Source: a virus
DNA: 22,574 nt
Reading direction: 5' to 3' (one strand)
IMG/VR virus record: IMGVR_UViG_3300042534_000370
Span: 1 to 22,574 of that record
The notes beneath the pieces were generated by a model. The model was not told the origin of the DNA and ran no database searches. It worked only from the letters and a program-made list of their open reading frames with translations. Position 1 is the first letter of the stretch. Every line of letters starts with the position of its first letter. Shown piece by piece: positions 8,691 to 15,548 of the stretch. The position numbers and the translations under genes are program-made.

Positions 8691-9704
8691 ATGAGTTACA
8701 CACACATTGAAATGACAAAAACAAATAAGTCAAGTGCAATTAGCATTAAACCTTATTTTGATAATTCAGCATCTAACATGGGACTAGAATCATATGGCCT
8801 ATGTTTATTTGACGGAGTTAAACACCATGAACAACTAGGTTGTACTGAAAGAAACGGAGTAGTACAATACCTAACAGGATTAAATGAATTTGCACCTGAG
8901 ATTAAATTGTTAAAAGATCCAGAAGTAAAAGCAGCAAAGGTTAAAGAAATTAGAGTAGCAGTTGCTGAATTAGAAACAGAATTAGCAGCTAATGTTTTAG
9001 ATATTGAAGATCCATTATTTTGGAATAAAGTAATTTTACTTAAACCGGATAATGCAGAATTTTGGAATAAGATACATATATCATGTGGTAATGATCCAGT
9101 ATTCTTAGATCCTACTGATCCATTTGACAGAATTAAACTTTATGCAATTGAAAATGGAGGATTCTCTATAGTTGCTAGAAGTTATGATGATGCAAGATCA
9201 AAAGCTGTACCACCTAAATTTTATTTAGATAAAGTTGAGGAAACAGTTACTATTAAAACTGAATACAAAAAACTTAGAAATAAAGCACTTGCTGAATTGC
9301 AAAAATTGTTTGATAAAAATAGTGTTAAACTATTTTATATTGCTAAAGCAGTTGATACAACAAGTGTACAATATAAGAAAACAACACCTAATGATGTTAT
9401 CTATGACAACATGGATAGACATATTAATGGTGAAGGTACTGAAGGAAATAAGGAAAGAGCTGCAAAAGGTTTCTTAGAAGCTGCACAATTGGATATGGAA
9501 ACATTAAAAATTAAAGCAATTGTAAAAGATTCCGTATTTTTTAAGTATATTATTAATAAGGCAGATGGACATATTTATCATGCAGCAACAAGTACGTTGT
9601 TAGGTAGAAATGTTTCTGATGTTATAGAGTTTCTCAAGAACCCAATGAATGAGGATATATTAAAAGATATGAATCAGAAAATTGAGAAGCTGTGGAATAT
9701 GTAA
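8691..9704 (+). CDS. Unknown 337-residue late protein
   Basis: This protein opens the unit after the capsid terminator. The N-terminal part contains SNMGLESYGLCLFDG and a conserved-looking stretch (about residues 44-70) with ERNGVVQYLTGLNEFAP. The middle is helical and acidic (EIRVAVAELETELAANVLD), followed by an Asp-rich region with aromatic residues (FWNKIHISCGNDPVFLDP). The C-terminus is helical (NEDILKDMNQKIEKLWNM). I recognise no catalytic motif, signal peptide or membrane segment. Its place between capsid and connector genes and the capsid-style leader suggest a virion or head-assembly role. Codon use is AGA-rich like the bulk of the block, so it is probably not as abundant as the capsid protein. 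Confidence 0.8.
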   Translation: MSYTHIEMTKTNKSSAISIKPYFDNSASNMGLESYGLCLFDGVKHHEQLGCTERNGVVQYLTGLNEFAPEIKLLKDPEVKAAKVKEIRVAVAELETELAANVLDIEDPLFWNKVILLKPDNAEFWNKIHISCGNDPVFLDPTDPFDRIKLYAIENGGFSIVARSYDDARSKAVPPKFYLDKVEETVTIKTEYKKLRNKALAELQKLFDKNSVKLFYIAKAVDTTSVQYKKTTPNDVIYDNMDRHINGEGTEGNKERAAKGFLEAAQLDMETLKIKAIVKDSVFFKYIINKADGHIYHAATSTLLGRNVSDVIEFLKNPMNEDILKDMNQKIEKLWNM

Positions 9705-9725
9705 CTATATATAAAATAAAATAAA

Positions 9726-10694
9726 ATGGCAACTAAAAAAAGAATGCAATCAGGTGGAATTACTGGTGCAGAACAAGGTAAAGGTTCTAAAGTATTAAGA
9801 ACACTTGGTAAAGTTATTCCTGCTGTAGGAGCTGCAGCATTAGCAGTTAAAGCTACTGCTAATAAAGTAAAAAGAAATATTGAAAAGAAAAAAATAGTAA
9901 AGGCAGCTAAAGATGCTAATATAACAAAAGCTAAAGTTGGCGGTGCTACTAAAATGAAAAAATATGCAATGGGTGGTAGTGCACTTAGACCAGCAACTGA
10001 TAAAGCTAATAGAGGTATGTATAAAACGGGTGGTATGAAAAAACCATTACGTAAAGCACAACCAGGAATGAGTGTTAAAACAACACCGTCTATAAATGCT
10101 CCTTCATTAAGTAGTATGGGTATTAAAAATGTATATTCAGGTCCTATGACTGAAAGAGATTCTAAAGAATTAGATAAAAGATATCCATCAACAACAGCAG
10201 GTCCTTCACTTGCAACATCAAGTAGCCCTGGATTTAATAAAAAAACTAGAAGTTATGTTACACCAGAAGCTGTAGAATCATATGATAGAAACAGAACAGA
10301 AAATTATTTAAGATCACCACATCCAGAAGTTAAAGCTTATAATGAAAATTCTAAAACTCCTGGTAATGAGATGCCACTTTTTAATAGATCAATGCTAGAA
10401 GCTGAAGATGGTACATATAAAAAAGGTGGTGCTACTAAAAGAGTTACTAATAAAATAGGAAGGGCAACTAAAAAATTATTTAAAACTGGTGGTATGGTAA
10501 ATGCTAATGCTAAAATTACTGCTACTAAATCAGCAACTGGTAAATCAGGTGGTACTACTAAAGCAATTTCTAAAACTGCTGTTAAATCTGCTTCTCCAAA
10601 AGGAAAAGTAGGTGGTACATCTAAGGCTCCTAAAAAAGCTTCACCAGTTAAATTAGCTAAAGCTAAAATGGGTGGCGCAAAAGGTAAGTGTTAA
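9726..10694 (+). CDS. Basic K-x-G-G repeat protein, probable virion-internal protein
   Basis: This 322-residue protein is rich in Lys, Gly, Ala and Thr and nearly lacks long hydrophobic stretches. It carries seven K-x-G-G motifs (KVGGA, KTGGM, KKGGA, KTGGM, KSGGT, KVGGT, KMGGA), plus QSGG and AMGG variants. They are concentrated at residues 70-105 and 230-320, flanking a less basic, Ser/Pro-rich middle. Residues about 23-45 (VLRTLGKVIPAVGAAALAV) form a small hydrophobic or amphipathic helix. The stretch KAQPGMSVK is echoed as KAQPGVSVG in the 11430 protein, so the two are related. Such composition suits binding to packaged DNA or to membranes during ejection, but no characterised domain is recognised and the role is inferred. 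Small genes of the same style follow immediately. Confidence 0.8.
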   Translation: MATKKRMQSGGITGAEQGKGSKVLRTLGKVIPAVGAAALAVKATANKVKRNIEKKKIVKAAKDANITKAKVGGATKMKKYAMGGSALRPATDKANRGMYKTGGMKKPLRKAQPGMSVKTTPSINAPSLSSMGIKNVYSGPMTERDSKELDKRYPSTTAGPSLATSSSPGFNKKTRSYVTPEAVESYDRNRTENYLRSPHPEVKAYNENSKTPGNEMPLFNRSMLEAEDGTYKKGGATKRVTNKIGRATKKLFKTGGMVNANAKITATKSATGKSGGTTKAISKTAVKSASPKGKVGGTSKAPKKASPVKLAKAKMGGAKGKC

Positions 10695-10697
10695 GTA

Positions 10698-10844
10698 ATG
10701 GCAAAAACTGGCTTATATAGTAATATACATGCTAAAAGAAAAAGGATAGCATCAGGTTCCGGAGAGAGAATGAAAACTCCCGGAACTAAAGGTGCTCCTA
10801 CTAATAAAGATTTTATTAAGTCTTTGAGAAAATGGAACTGTTAA
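10698..10844 (+). CDS. Very short basic protein with the SNIHAKRKRI...GSGERMK...KGAPT signature
   Basis: This 48-codon gene starts 3 bases after the preceding stop and ends 11 bases before the next start, so it fills an otherwise unexplained 161-base gap. The product begins MAKTGLYSNIHAKRKRIA and contains GSGERMKTPGTKGAPT, then a short helix (KDFIKSLRKW). I recognise this signature (GLYxNIxAKRKRIxxGSGExMxxPGxKGAPT) as a tiny conserved protein in many marine and freshwater phages, with no established function that I know. The high Lys/Arg content matches its neighbours. Conservation of the signature and perfect packing between adjacent genes support it as real despite its length. Confidence 0.8.
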   Translation: MAKTGLYSNIHAKRKRIASGSGERMKTPGTKGAPTNKDFIKSLRKWNC

Positions 10845-10855
10845 AATAATATATA

Positions 10856-11161
10856 ATGGCAAAGAAACTAGGATGTGCTTCTTGTGGAGGTACTAAAAAA
10901 ATGAAAGTAGGAGGAGCAACAGCATCCCGTGCTATTAATGCTAAAGGTGCAGGTTATGCTCCTGCACAAAAAGGAAGTGGTTTATTAGCTGATCTTGGTA
11001 TATATGGTATGCCAACTACTAATACTGCTAATGCTGGTATTGCTACTATGAAAAAAGGTGGTACTGTAAGTAGTAGAGCTGTACAATCATCTTGTAAACA
11101 AGGTTATGTAAGATCTGCTTCTGGTAAATGTATTAAGTCAAGAGCAAGATTTGGAGATTAA
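10856..11161 (+). CDS. Small basic K-x-G-G protein with paired cysteines
   Basis: This 101-residue protein begins MAKKLGCASCGGTKKMKVGG and contains two K-x-G-G motifs (KVGGA near the N-terminus, KKGGT near residue 67). The N-terminal C-x-x-C-G-G and the C-terminal pair in SSCKQGYVRSASGKC could bind a metal or form a disulfide. The middle is Gly, Ala and Thr rich with a short hydrophobic patch (GLLADLGIYGMP). It belongs to the same composition family as 9726 and 11430. The ATG follows an AT-rich leader (AATAATATATA). The function is unknown; a virion-internal role is inferred from charge and location. Confidence 0.72.
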   Translation: MAKKLGCASCGGTKKMKVGGATASRAINAKGAGYAPAQKGSGLLADLGIYGMPTTNTANAGIATMKKGGTVSSRAVQSSCKQGYVRSASGKCIKSRARFGD

Positions 11162-11172
11162 TATTTAGTATT

Positions 11173-11433
11173 ATGGCAACAACTAAAAAAATACTAAAAT
11201 TAAAACCTGTAATTAAAAAACAAACTCCAGGTTATTCTGCTAATAATACTAGCACCCTTAATCAAGTTGGTGTTAAGATGAAAAAAGGTGGAGTAGCTAA
11301 AGATAAAAATTGGATACAGAAAGCTGTAAATCCAGCACATAAAGGTTTTTGTAGTCCGCTTACTAAAAAAACATGTACACCTAAGAGAAAAGCACTTGCA
11401 GTTACTTTAAAAAAAATGGCTAAAAATAAATGA
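11173..11433 (+). CDS. Small basic protein with NWIQKAVNPxHKGFCxPxTKKTCTP signature
   Basis: This 86-residue, strongly basic protein contains one KKGGV motif, then the signature NWIQKAVNPAHKGFC followed by TKKTCTPKRKAL. I recognise that signature from small phage proteins of unknown function in metagenomic phages. Two cysteines (in GFC and KTC) are embedded in Lys-rich sequence. The C-terminal half is a likely basic helix (LAVTLKKMAKNK). The stop codon TGA overlaps the first possible ATG of the next gene. A DNA-associated or head-internal role is a guess from charge. Confidence 0.72.
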   Translation: MATTKKILKLKPVIKKQTPGYSANNTSTLNQVGVKMKKGGVAKDKNWIQKAVNPAHKGFCSPLTKKTCTPKRKALAVTLKKMAKNK

Positions 11434-11966
11434 TCATGAAGAAAACAGTTAAATCAAATCCACTTAAAACGTTTAATGATAACAAAGCATTAGCAGTTAA
11501 AAAGATGGGTGGTGCTCAAGCAGCATTTAAAAAGTCCTTACCTAAAGCTCAACCGGGAGTAAGTGTTGGTACACCTTTTCAGGGTTATTTAAAGAACAAT
11601 CCCGGAGCTGTAGCTAGTGATACTATAATGAAAACTATATATCCTAATAGTAGTTGGGATGCACCAAAAAACCCTGTAGCTAAAAATCCTAAAAATCAAG
11701 GCGTTCTAGAAAAAATGTTTGAAAAAACATATGGTCAAAATTGGAAAAGTGAATCTGGGCAACCTTCAAAAGGAGAAACATTTGAAGGATATAAAAGAAG
11801 AATGGGTCCTTTAAAAAAAGGTGGAACAGTTAAAGCATTAGCAATTAAAAAAACAGGTGGAGCAACTAAAGCAACTAAGTTTGCAGCATTAGCTCCTCCA
11901 TACAACAAAGCAACATTTGCTGATAGAATTGTTGGTGCAAAGAAGAATGCACGTAAAAAGAAATAA
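11430..11966 (+). CDS. Basic K-x-G-G repeat protein related to 9726
   Basis: This protein has up to 178 residues and three K-x-G-G motifs (KMGGA, KKGGT, KTGGA). Its stretch LPKAQPGVSVGT matches LRKAQPGMSVKT of the 9726 protein, which supports common descent. The centre has a different, less basic segment with Trp and Tyr (SSWDAPKNP, KTYGQNWKSESG, and ETFEGYKRRMGP). The C-terminus ends in NARKKK. Two starts are possible: ATG at 11430, overlapping the previous stop as ATGA, and ATG at 11436, giving MKKTVKSNP. The second gives the more usual basic N-terminus, while the first gives translational coupling. The next gene begins 4 bases after its stop. Confidence 0.75.
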   Translation: MIMKKTVKSNPLKTFNDNKALAVKKMGGAQAAFKKSLPKAQPGVSVGTPFQGYLKNNPGAVASDTIMKTIYPNSSWDAPKNPVAKNPKNQGVLEKMFEKTYGQNWKSESGQPSKGETFEGYKRRMGPLKKGGTVKALAIKKTGGATKATKFAALAPPYNKATFADRIVGAKKNARKKK

Positions 11967-11969
11967 GAC

Positions 11970-12674
11970 ATGCAAAACAGTGTACTTACTATAAAGATTA
12001 AACAACGTCTAAATAAATTAGATTCTCAAGACTATGACAACATTGAATGTTGGCAAGTTGTGGAGGCATTTAACAAAGCTCAAGTTGAGTGGACTAGAAG
12101 ACAACTTCATGGTATTAATATTGTTAAAGAAGGTGATGAGCAATCTACTAGAAGAATAGATGACTTACAAGTCTTATTAAATAAAGCTCTATTAGGTTTA
12201 GATAAATATGATAATATGTTTACTGCTGCTGAATTACCAGGAGATTATCTACAATGGAAAAGAGTAGATGCCTTTGCTAACTCTGATTGCTGTGATATTA
12301 ATAGAAGAATGGTTGTATACTTAGCAGAAGAAGCTAATGTAAATAACTTACTTAGAGACGTAGCAAAGAAACCAAGTTTTGAATGGGGTGAAACATTTGC
12401 TACTTTAATAAATAATAAACTTAATGTATATACTGATAATACATTTAGTATAAACAATGCTAATTTAATTTATTATAGACAACCAATTAAGATTCAAGTT
12501 CAAAATTGTGTTGATCCTTATACAGGTTTATCATCACCAGTAAATGTTCAATGTGAGTTTAAAGATGACATCATTGAAGTTATGATTGATGAAGCAGCAA
12601 GTATATTAGCAGGAGATATTGAATCAGGTAACCAGTTCTCTAGAGGTACAGAGACAGCAGAACGTAATAATTAA
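11970..12674 (+). CDS. Head-tail connector / adaptor-like protein
   Basis: The 234-residue product has a helical N-terminal half (about residues 25-85), then AELPGDYLQWKRVDAF (residues 88-102), and a later LIYYRQPIKI strand (about 166-175). The C-terminal helix is DDIIEVMIDEAASILAGDIES. The pattern of helical bundle, LPxDY, strand with YYRxP, and a final helix that selects Ala/Leu-rich faces is typical of phage neck adaptor proteins that sit under the portal. A similar LPDDF element appears in the gene starting at 22343. It follows the basic gene cluster by 4 bases and precedes the Dps-like gene by 5. The family call is from pattern recognition, not from alignment. Confidence 0.6.
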   Translation: MQNSVLTIKIKQRLNKLDSQDYDNIECWQVVEAFNKAQVEWTRRQLHGINIVKEGDEQSTRRIDDLQVLLNKALLGLDKYDNMFTAAELPGDYLQWKRVDAFANSDCCDINRRMVVYLAEEANVNNLLRDVAKKPSFEWGETFATLINNKLNVYTDNTFSINNANLIYYRQPIKIQVQNCVDPYTGLSSPVNVQCEFKDDIIEVMIDEAASILAGDIESGNQFSRGTETAERNN

Positions 12675-12679
12675 AAACA

Positions 12680-13132
12680 ATGGAAAAAGCAAGAATGTTA
12701 AAAAGAACAGCCTCTGCAACAGCATCATATTCAAGTGCACCTGCAGGAGCAAATTGTGATACAATGACAGCAGCATGTGCAACAGAATTAATGAATGCAG
12801 CATCTAGTTTTCATAAACTTCACTTAAAGGTTAAAGGGTCAGGATCATTTGCTGCACACAAAGCACTTAATGAATTGTATGATGCTTTACCAGATCATGC
12901 AGATACTTTAATAGAAGGGTATCAAGGAGCTGCTGAAAAGATTTTGGATTACTCTGAAGTATCTCCAAAAGTATTAAATACAGTTGAAGAAGCAATTGGA
13001 TACTTAAGAGAAATGTATCAAATGGTTAATAATCTTCAATCAAAAATGCCATATTCTGAAATTATAAATTCTTTAGATACTTTAAAAGATTCTATTAATT
13101 CAGCTAAATACAAACTTTTGTTCTTAAAATAG
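12680..13132 (+). CDS. Dps/ferritin-like protein
   Basis: The 150-residue protein has a segment that aligns without gaps to the ferroxidase region of bacterial Dps. HLKVKGSGSFAAH (48-60) matches HWNMRGANFIAVH of E. coli Dps, and ALPDHADTLIEG (69-80) matches ALIDHLDTMAER. The metal-ligand spacing is identical: H48, H60, D75 and E79 here, and H51, H63, D78 and E82 in E. coli. The residue equivalent to D67 is N64, with E65 next to it. Dps proteins form 12-mers that oxidise and store iron and may bind DNA. The remaining C-terminal helices (about 98-148) are shorter and more divergent than in Dps, so the assembly state is uncertain. Small phage proteins of this kind have been grouped as a DUF with ferritin-like fold. 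The gene sits in the structural operon, 5 bases after the connector gene. Confidence 0.8.
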   Translation: MEKARMLKRTASATASYSSAPAGANCDTMTAACATELMNAASSFHKLHLKVKGSGSFAAHKALNELYDALPDHADTLIEGYQGAAEKILDYSEVSPKVLNTVEEAIGYLREMYQMVNNLQSKMPYSEIINSLDTLKDSINSAKYKLLFLK

Positions 13133-13163
13133 TTTGATAAGTCAGATTATTTTATTATATTAA
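13133..13163 (+). promoter_or_regulatory. Candidate Bacteroidota-type promoter for the 13195 gene
   Basis: TTTG at 13133-13136 is followed after exactly 19 bases by TATATTAA at 13156-13163. The Bacteroidota consensus is TTTG, 19-21 bases, TAnnTTTG, so the -33 box and the first six positions of the -7 box fit while the last two do not. The downstream leader is very A-rich and ends directly at the ATG. The following gene has codon use typical of high expression, which fits a dedicated promoter. TATATTAA also occurs by chance inside genes, so this is tentative. Confidence 0.45.
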
Positions 13164-13194
13164 TTATATATTTATAAATTAAAACTTAAAAAAA

Positions 13195-14724
13195 ATGAGT
13201 TATTTTAATCATGCCTTCCAGAAGACCTTTGTTGGTACTTCTGGATTTACAGGATTAGCACAAGGAAAATTAGGTACACCAGGAAACATTCTTAAAGGTG
13301 GTCAATTTGCTTTTGTTGATGCTAAAACTTGGAATGTTCTTGCAACTGATGCAGAACCAGGATGTTGTAACCTTGTACTAGCTGCAGGTTCTATTTATGC
13401 TAATGACAAGATTGGTCCTTTCCATGGTGGTTATTTAGAGTCTAACAAATCTAAGGAAATCAATCCTAAGTATGTTAACCGTTTCTACCGTGTTGATCCA
13501 TGTGCTCCTTCAGCTAATGTTATCCATGTTGGTAAAACTCCATACACAGATGACCGTGCTTTATCTTTAGCAATTGACGTTACTGGTACTGGTTTAATAG
13601 ATGGTGTTTATACTGATATCCCATTAAGTGGTGATGCTAGTGGTTCAGGACTTATTGCTACTATTACTGTAGTAAATGGTGAAGTTATTTTTGTTGCAAT
13701 TACAAATGGTGGTACAGGTTGGACTACTGGTGAAACTGCTACATTAAGTAATGAAGAAATTCCATGTAATCCAAATGCAGAATGTATACAACCTGAATTT
13801 ATTGTTACTGCAGGTGTTGGTGCTGATTGTTGTGTTCCTTTCTATTGTGGTGAGACTTACTCTTTACGTTTAGATGTTAAAGGTTCTCCAGCTCTACGTT
13901 ATTTGAATCACAATGCATACTTAATTGCTGATGCTTACACAGGATGTTGCCCAACTGAGTCAATCACTCCAACAGAAGTTGATTCAACTTTAGTATATAT
14001 TAACTGGGCTAATGCAATTGTTAGATCTCCATTAATTAATCCATTTATCTTACCAGTTGTTATTGATGAGTCAGGTGTTGCTTGGTATGCTCCAGGAACT
14101 GATGCTGATTTCTTAGCTGCATTTGGTGTTGATACTTGGGATCATTATGTATCCGCAGGACACGTAGATGGTGATTGTGGTGGTATGGTACTTAATGGTG
14201 CTTACGTAGATACTAAGTTTGGTGATTGTACATTCCAAATTTCTGACTTCTATGAAAAAGAACCAGTTAAACTTTATGCATCTTTAGTTGACTTAAATGG
14301 TGATCCATGTGAGTTTGAAAGTTTATGTGTAATTACAGAGTGTGCAGGTCAACAAGCAATGGGTCTTGGTGAATCAGTAGCACGTGATGTAATTTTATCA
14401 GAAGCTTACCGTCAAAACTTCTTTGCAACAGACTTAAGAATACGTGAGATTACTCAAGGTACTTCAGTTTGGAATTATATTGACCGTACATCATTGTATA
14501 CAAGATATTATATTCAACACAATGTACCACGTTTTAATAATCCTTCAAGTACATTTGATAATGATCAATACTTGTTAGAGGTCATTACTGATGGACAAGT
14601 TGTTACATTTGAAGATTTTGTAATAGGATGGTTAGATAATTGTTCTCAATGTTCAGGATTGGATGTTGTTAAATGTACAGAGCCATGTGTATCAATTGTT
14701 CCTAATGTTAATACTTGGGATTAA
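13195..14724 (+). CDS. Second major virion protein (tail, neck or appendage), role not identified
   Basis: The 509-residue protein begins MSYFNHAFQKTFVGTSGFTGLA. Its C-terminal part contains YYIQHNVPRFNNPSSTFDN and ends in cysteine-rich sequence (CSQCSGLDVVKCTEPC). Residues about 123-190 form a separate beta domain with ITVVNGEVIFVAITNGGTGW, which looks like an insertion. Cysteine pairs (GCC at about 62 and DCC/CVPFYC at about 213) suggest metal or disulfide sites. Arginine codons are mostly CGT (10 CGT, 3 AGA by my count), as in the capsid gene and unlike other neighbours. With its own candidate promoter and a strong terminator, this suggests an abundant structural protein, such as a tail tube, sheath or head-surface component. 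I cannot choose among these from the sequence. Confidence 0.8.
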   Translation: MSYFNHAFQKTFVGTSGFTGLAQGKLGTPGNILKGGQFAFVDAKTWNVLATDAEPGCCNLVLAAGSIYANDKIGPFHGGYLESNKSKEINPKYVNRFYRVDPCAPSANVIHVGKTPYTDDRALSLAIDVTGTGLIDGVYTDIPLSGDASGSGLIATITVVNGEVIFVAITNGGTGWTTGETATLSNEEIPCNPNAECIQPEFIVTAGVGADCCVPFYCGETYSLRLDVKGSPALRYLNHNAYLIADAYTGCCPTESITPTEVDSTLVYINWANAIVRSPLINPFILPVVIDESGVAWYAPGTDADFLAAFGVDTWDHYVSAGHVDGDCGGMVLNGAYVDTKFGDCTFQISDFYEKEPVKLYASLVDLNGDPCEFESLCVITECAGQQAMGLGESVARDVILSEAYRQNFFATDLRIREITQGTSVWNYIDRTSLYTRYYIQHNVPRFNNPSSTFDNDQYLLEVITDGQVVTFEDFVIGWLDNCSQCSGLDVVKCTEPCVSIVPNVNTWD

Positions 14725-14745
14725 TATTCAATAATTATTAAACTA

Positions 14746-14783
14746 AAAAGGGGAGAGAGTTTCATACTCCTTCCCTTTTTTTT
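14746..14783 (+). terminator. Rho-independent terminator after the 13195 gene
   Basis: A purine arm AAAAGGGGAGAGAG (14746-14759) pairs with CTCCTTCCCTTTTT (14767-14780) around a 7-base loop, with one mismatch and two G-T pairs, and the T run continues to 14783. It ends 12 bases before the next start codon. Confidence 0.85.
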
Positions 14784-14795
14784 ATTAAACTCATC

Positions 14796-15338
14796 ATGGC
14801 AAATCACGTATTAAGTTTAGAAGTACCTACAGTAATGAATGCATGTATCTTAAGAATTGTAGATACAAGTATATATTCATCTATTGTACCATTAACATGT
14901 GCTACATTAAATGTTACTGTTCCTGGTTTTTCATATTCAACTCAAATTGATGTGACTCCAGGATTTACTGAAACATTAACTGCATGTGATTTACAGTTAC
15001 AAACAACAAATTGTGGTACACAGTATTCAGATATTCCGGATGGAGTTTATATCATTAAATACAGTGTATCTCCAAATGATATTGTATATGTAGAATACAA
15101 TCATTTAAGAATTACTAAAGCATTGATTAAGTATAATACATTATTATGCAATGTTGATATTGCAGCTTGTGATCCACCAGCTAAAATCAAACAAAGACTA
15201 GAGGAGCTTAGATTAATACGTATGTATTTAGAAGCTGCTAAAGCTAAAGTAGAGTTTTGTCTTGAACCAGATAAAGGTATGACATTATATAACTATGCTT
15301 TAAAATTAATGAATAAATTAGATTGTAGAAATTGTTAA
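14796..15338 (+). CDS. Unknown structural protein, beta N-terminus and helical C-terminus
   Basis: This 180-residue protein has two parts. Residues 1 to about 108 alternate in a beta pattern (MANHVLSLEVPTVMNACILRI, then LPLTC-like strands, then PDGVYIIKYSVSPND). Residues about 125-180 are helical and charged (IKQRLEELRLIRMYLEAAKAKVE), ending in KLDCRNC. The PDGVYxIKYSVSPN strand is a feature I associate with tail or neck proteins of Bacteroidota phages, although no function is established. It follows the terminator by 12 bases, so it must rely on read-through or an unrecognised promoter. Cysteines are frequent, as in the following genes. Confidence 0.75.
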   Translation: MANHVLSLEVPTVMNACILRIVDTSIYSSIVPLTCATLNVTVPGFSYSTQIDVTPGFTETLTACDLQLQTTNCGTQYSDIPDGVYIIKYSVSPNDIVYVEYNHLRITKALIKYNTLLCNVDIAACDPPAKIKQRLEELRLIRMYLEAAKAKVEFCLEPDKGMTLYNYALKLMNKLDCRNC

Positions 15339-15346
15339 CCATAAAA

Positions 15347-15354
15347 AACCAACA
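15347..15354 (+). promoter_or_regulatory. AACCAACA leader element
   Basis: This is the same octamer found just before the starts at 5724 and 8691, here 3 bases before the ATG at 15358 and preceded by TAACCATAAAA. It is probably part of an A-rich translation leader. Confidence 0.4.
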
Positions 15355-15357
15355 GAT

Positions 15358-15543
15358 ATGGCAACTTGCTTAAATTGTAAAAAAAATCTTTCATGTGGAT
15401 GTCAAAAGAAAACTTCATCAGATGGAAAATCAGTGTGTGCTACATGCATAACACAATATGAAATTAATTTAAATAAAAAAGTTTTATTCCCAACAAAACC
15501 TACACCAAGTCAAGTTTGGGCAAATAATAATAGTAAAAAATAA
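15358..15543 (+). CDS. Small cysteine-rich, zinc-ribbon-like protein
   Basis: This 61-residue protein has cysteines at 4, 7, 13, 15, 27 and 30 (CLNC, CGC, CATC), consistent with one or two bound zinc ions. The CxxC...CGC start resembles the N-terminus of the 19454 protein (CSTC...CGC), as if this were a free-standing version of that module. The C-terminal half is polar, Pro- and Lys-rich, and probably extended (VLFPTKPTPSQVW). It lies 5 bases before the large cysteine-rich gene. It may be a small virion or assembly protein, and the function is unknown. Confidence 0.7.
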   Translation: MATCLNCKKNLSCGCQKKTSSDGKSVCATCITQYEINLNKKVLFPTKPTPSQVWANNNSKK

Positions 15544-15548
15544 AAGTT

